A stretch of 64,000 nt of DNA from Arcobacter suis CECT 7833 (GTDB taxonomy: Bacteria > Campylobacterota > Campylobacteria > Campylobacterales > Arcobacteraceae). This document shows positions 45,416-54,152 of the stretch, piece by piece. Each line of letters starts with the position of its first letter. Positions within the stretch are counted from its first letter, which is position 1. The notes below the pieces were generated by a model that saw nothing but the letters and a program-made list of their open reading frames with translations, made no database searches and was not told the origin of the DNA. The stretch covers positions 1,550,001 through 1,614,000 of the forward strand of contig NZ_CP032100.1 in NCBI RefSeq assembly GCF_003544815.1, written 5' to 3'. The translations under genes and the position numbers were made by a program.

Positions 45416-45975
45416 TAATTGAAGGGATAGATACAGCTGGAAAATCAACTCAATTAGAACTACTAAAAGAGAAACTACCTCATGCAATTTTTACAAAAGA
45501 ACCAGGTGGAACTTCCCTTGGTCTTAAATTAAGAACCATGGCACTTAATGGTGAAGCTAAATCAAAAATAGCTGAAATGTTTCTTTTTATGGCGGATAGA
45601 GCTGAACATATTGAAGAAGTAATAAAGAAGTATAAGAACAATACAATAATCTCTGATAGGTCGATGATATCGGGTATTGCTTATGCTTCTGCTTTAAATA
45701 TTGATCAACTAATAGAATTAAACTTAATTGCTACAAATAATACTTTACCAAGCCATGTAATTTTACTTGAATTAACTCCTAATGAGTTAAAATTTAGATT
45801 ATCTCAAAAAGAAAATGATTCTATCGAATTACGAGGAATAGACTATTTAATTAATATTCAAAATAGAATGAAAGAAACAATCAAAAGATTAAATATAAAT
45901 CATATTATCATAGATGCAAGTTTAAAAATAGAAGAAATAGAAAAGGAAATTGAGGATTTTATAAATGCCGAATAA
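45406..45975 (+). CDS. tmk: Thymidylate kinase
   Basis: A 189-residue kinase that phosphorylates dTMP to dTDP. The P-loop is GIDTAGKSTQLELLKEKL (about 6-23), followed by TKEPGGTSLGLKLR, the LFMADRAEHIEEVI lid/base motif and SDRSMISGIAYASAL. At the lower end of the family range (about 200-210). It overlaps both coaD and hisS (11 nt), so expression is coupled. Confidence 0.95.
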   Translation: MYVVIEGIDTAGKSTQLELLKEKLPHAIFTKEPGGTSLGLKLRTMALNGEAKSKIAEMFLFMADRAEHIEEVIKKYKNNTIISDRSMISGIAYASALNIDQLIELNLIATNNTLPSHVILLELTPNELKFRLSQKENDSIELRGIDYLINIQNRMKETIKRLNINHIIIDASLKIEEIEKEIEDFINAE

Positions 45976-47206
45976 TGAAACTAAAAATGTTAAAACTATA
46001 CAAAGTTTAAGAGGAATGAAAGATATTGTAAATGAAGAAAGTGCTTTATTTACCTATTTTGTAGAGAATGCATCAAAAATTGCTAAGAATTATGGATTTT
46101 CGTATATAGAAACTCCCCTTTTAGAGGAAACAGCTTTATTTAAAAGAAGCGTTGGAGAAAGTTCTGACATTGTAAATAAAGAAATGTATCAGTTTATTGA
46201 TAAAGGTGAAAATGATGTTTGTTTACGACCAGAAGGTACTGCTGGAGTTGTAAGACATTTTGTTGAGAAAAAGCTAGATCGTGCTGGTGGAAACTATAAA
46301 TGGTATTATTATGGTCCAATGTTTAGATATGAAAGACCTCAAAAAGGAAGACTTAGAGAATTTCACCAATTTGGATGTGAAGTATTTGGAATAGATTCTG
46401 TTTTTGAAGATGCAAATATAATTATTATGATAAAAGAAATTCTTGATTTTTTTGGAATTGGATTTACATTAAAATTAAATTCTCTTGGTTGTAATGTTTG
46501 TATGCCACCGTATAAAGAAAATCTAGTTAAGCATTTAACAACATTTAAAGAAAAGCTTTGTGAAGATTGTAATAGAAGGATTTTAACAAATCCAATTAGA
46601 GTTTTAGATTGTAAAAATGAAAACTGTCAATTACTATTATATAATGCTCCAAAAATCACTACAAATTTATGTGAATCTTGTGATAGTGATTTTGAAAAAT
46701 TAAAAGAAATATTAGATTTTAATGATATTAAATATGAAATTGATTCAAATCTCGTTCGTGGATTAGATTACTACAATAAAACGGCATTTGAATTTGTAAG
46801 TAATGAAATTGGTGCACAAAGTGCAATAGCAGGTGGTGGAAGATATGACAGACTAGTTGAGTTTTTAGGTGGAAAACCAACTAGTGGTATTGGATTTGCA
46901 ATAGGAATCGAAAGATTATTAGAACTTGTAAAGATGCCACAATGTAATCAAGATATTGTATACATTGGAGCCTTAGATGAAGTTTCTTTAAATACTATGT
47001 TAAAAGTTGCAAATCAAAAGAGAAAAACAACTAAAACTTTAGTAGAATACGCGCCTAGAAGTTTTGGAAAACACTTTGGAATAGCTGAAAAACTTGGAGC
47101 AAATATTGTTGCTTTAATCGGTGAAAACGAGTTAAAGAACGGAACTATTTATATAAAAGATTTAAAAACAAAAGAAGAAAAAAATTTAAAATTAGAGGAT
47201 TTTTAA
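45965..47206 (+). CDS. hisS: Histidyl-tRNA synthetase
   Basis: A 413-residue class II synthetase. Motif 1 is around SYIETPLLEETALFKRSVGE, motif 2 YYGPMFRYERPQKGRLREFHQFG, the histidine-specific HisA segment RGLDYYNKTAFEFV and motif 3 GGRYDRLVEFLGGKPTSGIGFAIGIERL. Four CxxC-like pairs near 177-235 (CNVC, CEDC, CKNENC, CESC) may bind zinc, as in many bacterial HisRS. GAGGA lies 8 nt before the ATG within the tmk end. Confidence 0.96.
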   Translation: MPNNETKNVKTIQSLRGMKDIVNEESALFTYFVENASKIAKNYGFSYIETPLLEETALFKRSVGESSDIVNKEMYQFIDKGENDVCLRPEGTAGVVRHFVEKKLDRAGGNYKWYYYGPMFRYERPQKGRLREFHQFGCEVFGIDSVFEDANIIIMIKEILDFFGIGFTLKLNSLGCNVCMPPYKENLVKHLTTFKEKLCEDCNRRILTNPIRVLDCKNENCQLLLYNAPKITTNLCESCDSDFEKLKEILDFNDIKYEIDSNLVRGLDYYNKTAFEFVSNEIGAQSAIAGGGRYDRLVEFLGGKPTSGIGFAIGIERLLELVKMPQCNQDIVYIGALDEVSLNTMLKVANQKRKTTKTLVEYAPRSFGKHFGIAEKLGANIVALIGENELKNGTIYIKDLKTKEEKNLKLEDF

Positions 47207-47208
47207 AA

Positions 47209-49014
47209 GTGGGTAATTACGGTATTGACATCTGGAGTGATGATAATTTTATAATTGAAGATGGGCTAGCTAAGATAAACTATAACTGCAAACCTTCACT
47301 AATATCTATAGTTAAAGATATAAGAAAACAAGATTTTAAAGGTCCTTTACTTTTAAGATTCCCCCATATAACAGAAAAACAGATAAATACTTTATACAAT
47401 ACTTTTAATGCAAGTATCAAAGAGTACGATTATAAAGGAAACTTTAATGCTGTTTTTCCATTAAAAGTAAATCAACTTCCTAACTTTATTCATCCATTGA
47501 TTAATGAAGGTAAAAAGTTTAATTATGGACTTGAAGCTGGAAGTAAAGCAGAACTTGTTATTGCTATGACTTACAATAACATAGGCTCTCCAATAACTGT
47601 AAATGGATTTAAAGATAAAGAGATGATTCATCTAGGTTTTATTGCTAAAAGTATGGGTCATAATATTACTATAATTATTGAAGGTTTAAATGAACTGGAA
47701 ATAATTATAGAGGTTTTAAATGAAACCAAAATGGAGTGTCCTAATATAGGGTTAAGAGTTAGACTTCACAGTGGAGGAAGTGGGTTATGGGCGAAAAGTG
47801 GAGGTATAAACTCTAAGTTTGGTTTAACATCAACTGAGATTCTTGAAGCTTATGAATTAATGGAAGATAATAACCTTGTTAAGCATTTAACAATGATTCA
47901 TTTCCATATTGGTTCTGCTATGAATTCTATTAAACCTTTGAAAAAAGCTTTAAGAGAATCTGGGCATATTTATGCTGAACTTAAAAACTTAGGTGCAACA
48001 AATTTAAACTCTATTAATATTGGTGGTGGATTAGCCGTTGAATACAATGCCTATGAAAGAACAAGATTTTACTCTTTAACAGAATTTGCAAATGATGTTA
48101 TCTTTACATTAAAAGATATTGCTAAACAAAAAGGTGTTGATGAACCAAATATCTTTACAGAATCAGGAAGATTTATAAGTGCTGCTTCAACTGTTTTAGT
48201 AGCTCCAGTTCTTGAGTTATTCTCAGCAGAATATGATTTTGACCATTTAAAATTAAAAGATGTAAATCCTCCTTTAATTCAAGAATTACATGATTTATAT
48301 AAAGACATGTCTAAAAAAACAGCTTATGAATATATGCATGATAGTATTGACCATATGGAATCATTATTAACTCTATTTGATTTAGGTTATATTGATTTAC
48401 AAGATAGATCAAATGCTGAAATTTTAACTCATCAAGTTATCAAAAAAGCTATATCTTTACTTGAAATTGATGATTATGAAGAGTTAAAAAAACTTGATGA
48501 AAACATTCAAGAGAAATATTTATTAAACTTCTCTTTATTCCAATCGCTTCCTGATTATTGGGGAATTGACCAAGAATTTCCAATAATGCCAATAACACAT
48601 CTTGATAAAAAACCAACAAGAAGTGCATCTTTATGGGATATTACTTGTGATAGTGATGGAGAATTACCATTTGATTTGAAAAAACCACTTTATTTACATG
48701 ATGTAAATTTAAATAAAGAAGACTATTTTATAGGTTTCTTTAATGTGGGAGCTTATCAAGATACTTTAGGTATGAAACACAATCTATTTTCACACCCAAC
48801 AGAAGTAAATATCGTATTTAAAGATGGGGAAGTTGTATTAGAAAAAATTCTAGAATCACAAAAAATCATAGATATTTTAGAAGATATTGATTACGATACA
48901 GACGATATAAGATCAAGATTAAGAAAAAGTTTAAATGATCATAATTACAAGGATATTGAAAAATATCTAAATGAAAATAGTTATTTAAAAACTATTTGGA
49001 GTTATCATGAATAA
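47209..49014 (+). CDS. speA: Biosynthetic arginine decarboxylase
   Basis: A 601-residue PLP enzyme that turns arginine to agmatine for polyamine synthesis. Motifs are the PLP lysine segment NAVFPLKVNQLPNFI (about 82-96), EAGSKAELVIAMTY, HIGSAMNSIKPL, NIGGGLAVEYNAYE, TESGRFISAASTVLV and the C-terminal CDSDGELPFD with the conserved cysteine. The start is GTG 2 nt after hisS. Its end overlaps cysE by 8 nt. Speculative links to agmatine use cannot be drawn, as no agmatinase or agmatine deiminase gene is here. Confidence 0.95.
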   Translation: MGNYGIDIWSDDNFIIEDGLAKINYNCKPSLISIVKDIRKQDFKGPLLLRFPHITEKQINTLYNTFNASIKEYDYKGNFNAVFPLKVNQLPNFIHPLINEGKKFNYGLEAGSKAELVIAMTYNNIGSPITVNGFKDKEMIHLGFIAKSMGHNITIIIEGLNELEIIIEVLNETKMECPNIGLRVRLHSGGSGLWAKSGGINSKFGLTSTEILEAYELMEDNNLVKHLTMIHFHIGSAMNSIKPLKKALRESGHIYAELKNLGATNLNSINIGGGLAVEYNAYERTRFYSLTEFANDVIFTLKDIAKQKGVDEPNIFTESGRFISAASTVLVAPVLELFSAEYDFDHLKLKDVNPPLIQELHDLYKDMSKKTAYEYMHDSIDHMESLLTLFDLGYIDLQDRSNAEILTHQVIKKAISLLEIDDYEELKKLDENIQEKYLLNFSLFQSLPDYWGIDQEFPIMPITHLDKKPTRSASLWDITCDSDGELPFDLKKPLYLHDVNLNKEDYFIGFFNVGAYQDTLGMKHNLFSHPTEVNIVFKDGEVVLEKILESQKIIDILEDIDYDTDDIRSRLRKSLNDHNYKDIEKYLNENSYLKTIWSYHE

Positions 49015-49762
49015 TGAAGAAACACTAGAAGAAGAAAAAATATCATTTTGGGCGCAATTAAAAGAGGACTTTTATGTACCCAAAAATAATGACCCTGCTC
49101 TTGATAATAATCTAGAACTATTTTTCAACTATCCTGGTGTTTGGGCAATTATTAACTATAGATTTGCAAATAAGCTTTATTATAAAGGTTGGAAAAAATT
49201 ATCTAGAGTTATTAGTGGAATATCTAGTTTTTTAACAAAAACAGATATTCATCCAGCTTGTACTATTGGAAGAAGAGTTTTTATTGACCATGCTATTGGT
49301 GTTGTTATTGGGGCAACTGCTATTATTGAAGATGATGTTTTGATTTATCAAGGCGTGACTCTTGGTGGAGTTAGTTTAAACAAAGGAAAAAGACATCCAA
49401 CAGTTAGATCAAACACAGTTATTGGAAGTGGAGCTAAAGTTTTAGGAAATATCACAATTGGAAGAAACTCTAAAATTGGAGCTAATTCTGTTGTTGTTTG
49501 TGATGTTCCAGATAATTCAACTGCTGTTGGAGTTCCTGCAAAAATCATCAAAAGAGATAACAAAAATTGCAAAATGGAACATGGTGATTTACCAGATATT
49601 AATAAAGAGATGTTCAAATACCTTCTTGACAGAATTCATCTAGTTGAAGTTGCATTAAAAGAAGAAGATGGAATAGATTTAACACAAAAAGATGAAAAAT
49701 TAGAAGATGATTACAATAGCTTTATCGAAGCTATGAACTCTATAAAAAGGAAAGATTCTTGA
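49007..49762 (+). CDS. cysE: Serine O-acetyltransferase
   Basis: A 251-residue enzyme making O-acetylserine for cysteine synthesis. A helical N-terminal domain (FFNYPGVWAIINYRFANKLY) leads to left-handed beta-helix hexapeptides: DIHPACTIGRRVFIDHAIGVVIG, GVTLGGVSLNKGKRHPTV and IGANSVVVCDVPDNSTAVGVPAKII. The long acidic C-terminal extension (about 60 residues) follows. GGAG is 5 nt before the ATG. It overlaps the next gene by 4 nt. Confidence 0.95.
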   Translation: MNNEETLEEEKISFWAQLKEDFYVPKNNDPALDNNLELFFNYPGVWAIINYRFANKLYYKGWKKLSRVISGISSFLTKTDIHPACTIGRRVFIDHAIGVVIGATAIIEDDVLIYQGVTLGGVSLNKGKRHPTVRSNTVIGSGAKVLGNITIGRNSKIGANSVVVCDVPDNSTAVGVPAKIIKRDNKNCKMEHGDLPDINKEMFKYLLDRIHLVEVALKEEDGIDLTQKDEKLEDDYNSFIEAMNSIKRKDS

Positions 49763-50493
49763 GTTTGGAACTTGCAATTTTTGGAATAATTACAGGTTTT
49801 AGTTCAGGTTTTTTTGGAATTGGAGGAGGAACAATATTAGTTCCTTTACTTTTAGCAACTGGTTTTGTAATGAAAGAAGCTGTTGCAATATCTATTATGC
49901 AGATGGTTTTTTCTTCAATTTATGGTTCTTTTTTAAATGCAAAAAAAGCTAAAGATGTTGTAAAAGATGGAGTAATTTTAGGAATTGGTGGTTCTATTGG
50001 AGGATTATTAAGTGGATATATTGTTCCAAATGTTTCAAATGAATTTTTACAATACCTTTTTATAGCGATACTTATATTTACAATAATCAAGATTTTTTAT
50101 TCGCCTGCTATTCAAACTGAAAATATCCAAATAAGAAATACTTATGTACTTATATTAATCGGTGCAGTTATTGGTATTCTTGCTATGAGTATTGGTGTTG
50201 GTGGCTCTATTTTATTAACTCCAATATTAGTTGGTTATTTAAGATATGATTTAAAAGCTGCAACTGCATTAGGATTATTTTTTGTAATTTTTTCTTCAAT
50301 TGCTGGATTTATATCAACTTCATATCATGGACAAATGTTATTTGTAGAAGGTGCGACTGTTGGGATTGGTTCACTTATTGGAGTTTATTTTGGAATAAAA
50401 GTTAAAGATATGGTAAAAGCAACATCTTACAAGAATTATGTTCTACTTTTAAATATCCTTGTTTTAGCTATCATGCTTTATAAGACTATTTAG
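49759..50493 (+). CDS. TauE/SafE-family membrane permease
   Basis: A 244-residue integral membrane protein with two homologous halves. Each has a glycine-rich signature: FFGIGGGTILVPLLLATG (about 18-35) and MSIGVGGSILLTPILVGYL (about 145-163), with about eight membrane helices. Members export or import sulfite, sulfonates or other organic anions; the place after cysE suggests sulfur metabolism, but this is inference. The start is TTG. Its end overlaps the convergent helicase gene by 4 nt, leaving no room for a terminator. Confidence 0.88.
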   Translation: MSLELAIFGIITGFSSGFFGIGGGTILVPLLLATGFVMKEAVAISIMQMVFSSIYGSFLNAKKAKDVVKDGVILGIGGSIGGLLSGYIVPNVSNEFLQYLFIAILIFTIIKIFYSPAIQTENIQIRNTYVLILIGAVIGILAMSIGVGGSILLTPILVGYLRYDLKAATALGLFFVIFSSIAGFISTSYHGQMLFVEGATVGIGSLIGVYFGIKVKDMVKATSYKNYVLLLNILVLAIMLYKTI

Positions 50494-51734
50494 TCTTTTA
50501 AAGCTTGTTCCCTTAATTTATCTTTTTTACTTTTTCTTTTACCTTTTACTGGTTCATTTCCCTTTTCTTTTTTTTCTGGTGTTCCAACTAACTCAAAACC
50601 TTTTATTTGCTCTTTTTCTAGTTTTATATCACATCTTTTTTCTATTAAAGAAAAGTGTTCAAAATCCTCTAATCCTATAAAAGATATTGCATCTCCGCTT
50701 TTACCAGCTCGTCCCGTTCTTCCTATTCTATGAACATAATCAGCAACAGCTCTTGGTAAATCAAAATTTATAACACATGAAATATCATCTATATGAAGTC
50801 CTCGTGCAGCAATATCTGTGGCAAATAAAATATTGATTTTTTTATTTTTAAAATCTTCTAAAGTTTCATTTCTTTCATCTTGAAGTAAATCCCCATGAAA
50901 AGACTCAGCATTTAATCCATATTTTCTAAACTTAGCAGCTATGTTATCACAAGAGCGTTTATTTGCCATAAAAACAAGTATTTGCTCCCAAGCGTGGTTT
51001 TGTATTAGATTTCGTAGAAGTGGGCTTCTGTTCTCTTTATTTACCGTTATAACCCTTTGATTTATAGTTTGAACCGTTTGAGTTTCATCTTCTATAAAAA
51101 CCTCTATTGATTGTGTTGTGATTTTTGAAGCAATATTTAGCATCTTTTGAGGATAAGTTGCAGAAAAAAGAAGATTTTGTCTATTTTTTGGAAGAGATTT
51201 TAAAAGTTCTTCTAACTCTATTTCAAATCCTAAATCAAGCATTTTATCCGCTTCATCTAAAACAAAAAATTCAAGATTTGATAAATTCATTTGTTTTTTA
51301 TCTAAAATATCAAGTAATCTTCCAGTAGTTGCAACTACAATATCACAACCTTTTTGAATATCCAAAAGTTGTTGGGTAAGACTTTCTCCACCTATAACAC
51401 TAACAACTTTAGGTTTATTTACAAAATGTACAGAAAAATCTATAAAAGCTTTTGATACTTGAAGGGCTAATTCTCTTGTTGGAGTAAGAACCAAAGTTGA
51501 TATTTTTGCCTTTGCTTTATGTTCTTTATCTTCTTCTTTATTTGATAATAGTTGCAAAATTGGTAAAACAAAACTAGCAGTTTTTCCACTACCAGTTTGA
51601 GCTTTTGCCATAATATCGTTGTTTTGTAAAACTAAAGGAATTACTCTTTCTTGAATTACCGTAGGATTTTTATAAGCATTTTCATCAAGTGCTTTATTTA
51701 TTTTTTGGCTAAGACCTAGGTTTGAAAATGGCAT
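50490..51734 (-). CDS. rhlE: DEAD-box ATP-dependent RNA helicase (RhlE-like)
   Basis: A 414-residue helicase: Q-motif FSNLGLSQKINKALDENAYKNPTVIQ, motif I AQTGSGKTASF (about 44-54), PTRELALQ, DEADKMLDLGFE, SATYP, AARGLHIDDISCVINFDLP and HRIGRTGRAGKSGDAI. The C terminus is short and lysine-rich (KGKRKSKKDKLREQALKD), probably for RNA binding. The subgroup is assigned by length and tail, so RhlE is tentative. It is convergent with the TauE-family gene. Confidence 0.93.
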   Translation of the reverse strand: MPFSNLGLSQKINKALDENAYKNPTVIQERVIPLVLQNNDIMAKAQTGSGKTASFVLPILQLLSNKEEDKEHKAKAKISTLVLTPTRELALQVSKAFIDFSVHFVNKPKVVSVIGGESLTQQLLDIQKGCDIVVATTGRLLDILDKKQMNLSNLEFFVLDEADKMLDLGFEIELEELLKSLPKNRQNLLFSATYPQKMLNIASKITTQSIEVFIEDETQTVQTINQRVITVNKENRSPLLRNLIQNHAWEQILVFMANKRSCDNIAAKFRKYGLNAESFHGDLLQDERNETLEDFKNKKINILFATDIAARGLHIDDISCVINFDLPRAVADYVHRIGRTGRAGKSGDAISFIGLEDFEHFSLIEKRCDIKLEKEQIKGFELVGTPEKKEKGNEPVKGKRKSKKDKLREQALKD

Positions 51735-51843
51735 AAAAATCCTTTAATTGGTTGTTTGATTGGGGTATTTTATGATTATTTGCCTTTATTAAAACCAATA
51801 ATTGGAAATTAATTATAAAAATATGTAATTAATACTATTTACG

Positions 51844-51873
51844 CTACCCTAAAATAACTTTGGGTAGTTTTTT
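51844..51873 (+). terminator. Intrinsic terminator-like hairpin ahead of ATP-grasp gene
   Basis: CTACCC and GGGTAG pair across a 12-nt loop and are followed directly by six T. The orientation is plus strand, yet the nearest upstream plus-strand gene ends at 50493, beyond a minus-strand helicase gene. It lies about 50 nt before the ATP-grasp start. It could stop read-through antisense transcription, or act as an attenuator in the ATP-grasp leader. The hairpin is clear; the role is not. Confidence 0.65.
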
Positions 51874-51926
51874 CAAGTAAAAATAAACTATTTAATCTTA
51901 CTAAAACTACAAAAAAAGGATACTCC

Positions 51927-52919
51927 ATCTCTTTAATCAACAAATCAATAGAAATTGTTACTATTCCCGCACCAAAAGATCTAACTTTAAATAGAAAAAA
52001 TGTAGGTATTAAATTAGACGAAAATCTAATCTTAGAAATCTTATCAAAAAGCTATGAAAAGGTTGTTATTACTGTTATTGAAAATGAAAATGATTTAAAA
52101 TCTTTAATAAAAAGAAAACCTGATTTAGTATTTTCAGGAATAAAATATTTCAATTTTGAAAACCAAGAAATTTGGCTTAGTGATTATCTAAAAAAACATA
52201 AAATTGATTATATAACTTCAAATAAAGAAGCCCTAGATAACGAATATGACAAAAATCATGCCAAACTTTTAATAAAAGAAGCAAATATAAATACAGCAAA
52301 ATTTTTTACAACTCAACCAGATGAACACGAAACTGAAAGTTCACTTCCTGTGACTTTTCCATTGTTTCTAAAACCAATATCTGGTGGAGATAGTCGAGGA
52401 ATAAACCCTGAATCTGTTGTTTTTGATTTCAAAAAATATCAAGCAAAAGTTTTGGATATTTATAACACTCAAAAATCTCGTACTTTAGTGGAAAACTATC
52501 TATCAGGGAAAGAGTATAGTGTTAGTATTTTAGAAAATAAATCAAAAAATATTTTAATGATTTTACCTGTTGAAATAATTGCCGTTAAAAATAAAAATGG
52601 ACATCGTGTGTTAGACTATGAAGCTAAACAAAATGATTTAGAAGAAGTAATCGCTGTTAGTGATAAAAAAATCCATAAAGAACTTTGTAATATTGCCCTA
52701 AACTCTTTTAGAGCGTTGGGCGGTAAAACAATGGGAAGAATCGATATAAAAACAAGCTTCAATGGAATTTTACACTTTATAGAAGCGAACCTTATGCCAG
52801 GACTTGGAAATGGTTATTTTTCTCGTTCATTTTTATTAAATGAAAATATGGATTATGAACAAATGATTTTAAAAGTCGCTGATGCAGGGATGATTTCACC
52901 TGAGAAAATTGAAATTTAA
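51927..52919 (+). CDS. ATP-grasp ligase of D-alanine-D-alanine ligase family, apparent ATC start
   Basis: An open frame of about 330 codons. The N-terminal Rossmann-like part (IEIVTIPAPKDLTLNRKNVGIKLD) is followed by the ATP-grasp core: FPLFLKPISGGDSRGI, LVENYLSGKEYSVSILE, MGRIDIKTSFNGILHFIEANLMPGL with the metal ligands D, E and N. The frame is open from 51879 with no ATG, GTG or TTG until GTG at 52350, which would remove the N-terminal lobe. AAAGGA stands 6 nt before an ATC at the expected start. True Ddl enzymes are this size, but no mur genes adjoin, so the ligated amino acids are unknown. It may be a dipeptide ligase. Confidence 0.75.
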   Translation: MSLINKSIEIVTIPAPKDLTLNRKNVGIKLDENLILEILSKSYEKVVITVIENENDLKSLIKRKPDLVFSGIKYFNFENQEIWLSDYLKKHKIDYITSNKEALDNEYDKNHAKLLIKEANINTAKFFTTQPDEHETESSLPVTFPLFLKPISGGDSRGINPESVVFDFKKYQAKVLDIYNTQKSRTLVENYLSGKEYSVSILENKSKNILMILPVEIIAVKNKNGHRVLDYEAKQNDLEEVIAVSDKKIHKELCNIALNSFRALGGKTMGRIDIKTSFNGILHFIEANLMPGLGNGYFSRSFLLNENMDYEQMILKVADAGMISPEKIEI

Positions 52920-52930
52920 TATTTAATTAA

Positions 52931-52958
52931 GATATTGACATACAAAAATGTCAATATC
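52931..52958. terminator. Hairpin between convergent genes
   Basis: Perfect 11-bp arms GATATTGACAT / ATGTCAATATC with a six-base loop lie in the 45-nt gap between the ATP-grasp gene and the convergent HPP gene. There is no T run on either side, only AT-rich DNA, so it would be a weak intrinsic terminator for both directions. Confidence 0.6.
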
Positions 52959-52964
52959 TAAAAC

Positions 52965-53474
52965 TCACATCCAATATTGTGGATAAGCCCTATTTTTATG
53001 TAAATTATTATAGAAAATTGCTACAAGAACCAAAATAATAGAACCTATCAAACTTGGAAAAATCAAATAATCCCAATTTGCACCCAACAAAAACACTATC
53101 AATGGATTAGATCCAGCTGGTGGATGAACAGTTCTTGTTGCTATCATAACTGCAATTGCAGTTGCTAAGGCTAATGCCATACTCCAATACTCATTTCCTA
53201 AAATATGCAAAAAAGCTAAACCAATAAATGTAGATAAAAAATGCCCTAAAATCACATTTCTAGGTTGAGAGAATGGACTTTTAGGAAATCCAAATAGTAA
53301 AATACACGAAGCTCCAAATGAACCCATAATCAAAAGATTGTCATAAGATTTTGTAAGATAACCAATAATAAATATTGAAATAAATCCACCAAACCACGCA
53401 AAAGCTATTTCACTAATTGGTGATTTTGCTGGAAGTGCTTCGCCCTGCCCTTTGAATTTTTTAAAATAACTCAT
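52965..53474 (-). CDS. HPP-family membrane protein
   Basis: A 169-residue protein with four or five membrane helices and the HPP motif in ATRTVHPPAGSNPLIVFLLG (about 110-129). Cyanobacterial HPP members carry nitrite; others are uncharacterised. An in-frame ATG 60 nt upstream would place the start across the CCAAACGATTGTTTG palindrome. The ATG used has AAGGA 6 nt before it. It is encoded next to its probable TetR-type repressor, on the same strand, with an operator-like palindrome just upstream of the start. Confidence 0.85.
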   Translation of the reverse strand: MSYFKKFKGQGEALPAKSPISEIAFAWFGGFISIFIIGYLTKSYDNLLIMGSFGASCILLFGFPKSPFSQPRNVILGHFLSTFIGLAFLHILGNEYWSMALALATAIAVMIATRTVHPPAGSNPLIVFLLGANWDYLIFPSLIGSIILVLVAIFYNNLHKNRAYPQYWM

Positions 53475-53505
53475 ATTTTTCCTTTTTATAAATTTCATAA
53501 AACAA

Positions 53506-53521
53506 CCAAACGATTGTTTGT
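53506..53521. promoter_or_regulatory. TetR-type operator upstream of HPP gene
   Basis: CCAAACGATTGTTTGT, with inverted CAAAC/GTTTG arms around GATT, lies 32 nt before the HPP ATG. Its first fifteen bases are identical to the site at 54108-54122 in front of the TetR gene itself. Two copies of one palindrome, each before one gene of a regulator-target pair, are strong circumstantial evidence of the operator. Confidence 0.8.
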
Positions 53522-53544
53522 TTAAAATGAACAAAAAAAAACCA

Positions 53545-54099
53545 TTAGATTAAACTAATGATTTTTTCACCAATTTTTAGATAATTATCCGATGAATCAT
53601 ATAAATTCATCATCATTATTGCACCTTGAGTTAAAGCTACATACTCTTTTGCAAGATTTGATGCTTCTATTTTTGAGTATTTATTTTCAAAGATTTTTAC
53701 CAAAGCATTTTCCCAAGCGGTAAAATATGCTTTTATTTCTTCTTTAAAATCTAAATTCAGACTACTAGCTTCCAAAGCTAAATTCCCAAGTAAACAACCA
53801 CCCTCACTATGCAAAAAATAATCATCAGTTTTTTTTACAATTAATTCGATTTTCTGCCTATCACTCAAATCATTTTTATAAGCAATAAAGAAAATATGCT
53901 CCACGAAATAGTTATGAATATACTTCAAAGACTCCAAACCTATCTCATCTTTGCTCTTAAAATGATGATAAATACTTCCTTTTATAAGCCCACAAGCTTC
54001 GGCTATATTTGCCATAGAAGTATTTGAATATCCTCTTATTTTAAAAAGTTTTATAGACTCTTTTAAAATCTCTTCCCTTGATGTTTTTTTGATTGCCAT
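53545..54099 (-). CDS. TetR-family transcriptional repressor
   Basis: A 184-residue repressor with the N-terminal HTH REEILKESIKLFKIRGYSNTSMANIAEACGLIKGSIYHHFKSKDEIG (in residues about 8-53; recognition helix KGSIYHHFKSK) and an all-helical ligand domain. The ATG used has GGATAA before it; an ATG 12 nt upstream is also possible but overlaps the palindrome. It probably represses itself and the HPP gene downstream via the shared palindrome. The ligand is unknown. Confidence 0.9.
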   Translation of the reverse strand: MAIKKTSREEILKESIKLFKIRGYSNTSMANIAEACGLIKGSIYHHFKSKDEIGLESLKYIHNYFVEHIFFIAYKNDLSDRQKIELIVKKTDDYFLHSEGGCLLGNLALEASSLNLDFKEEIKAYFTAWENALVKIFENKYSKIEASNLAKEYVALTQGAIMMMNLYDSSDNYLKIGEKIISLI

Positions 54100-54107
54100 A
54101 ATTTTAT

Positions 54108-54123
54108 CCAAACGATTGTTTGG
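54108..54123. promoter_or_regulatory. TetR-type operator upstream of tetR-like gene
   Basis: CCAAACGATTGTTTGG, six-base arms CCAAAC/GTTTGG around GATT, lies 8 nt before the repressor ATG. It shares fifteen consecutive bases with the HPP-side site. It probably mediates autorepression. Confidence 0.8.
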
Positions 54124-54152
54124 TAAAAGTTTAGCTTAAATTTTTTTTCTTG

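Noticed and set aside
53475-53534. Long form of the HPP protein
   Set aside because: It would run across the operator palindrome and has no membrane segment; the ATG at 53474 has AAGGA.
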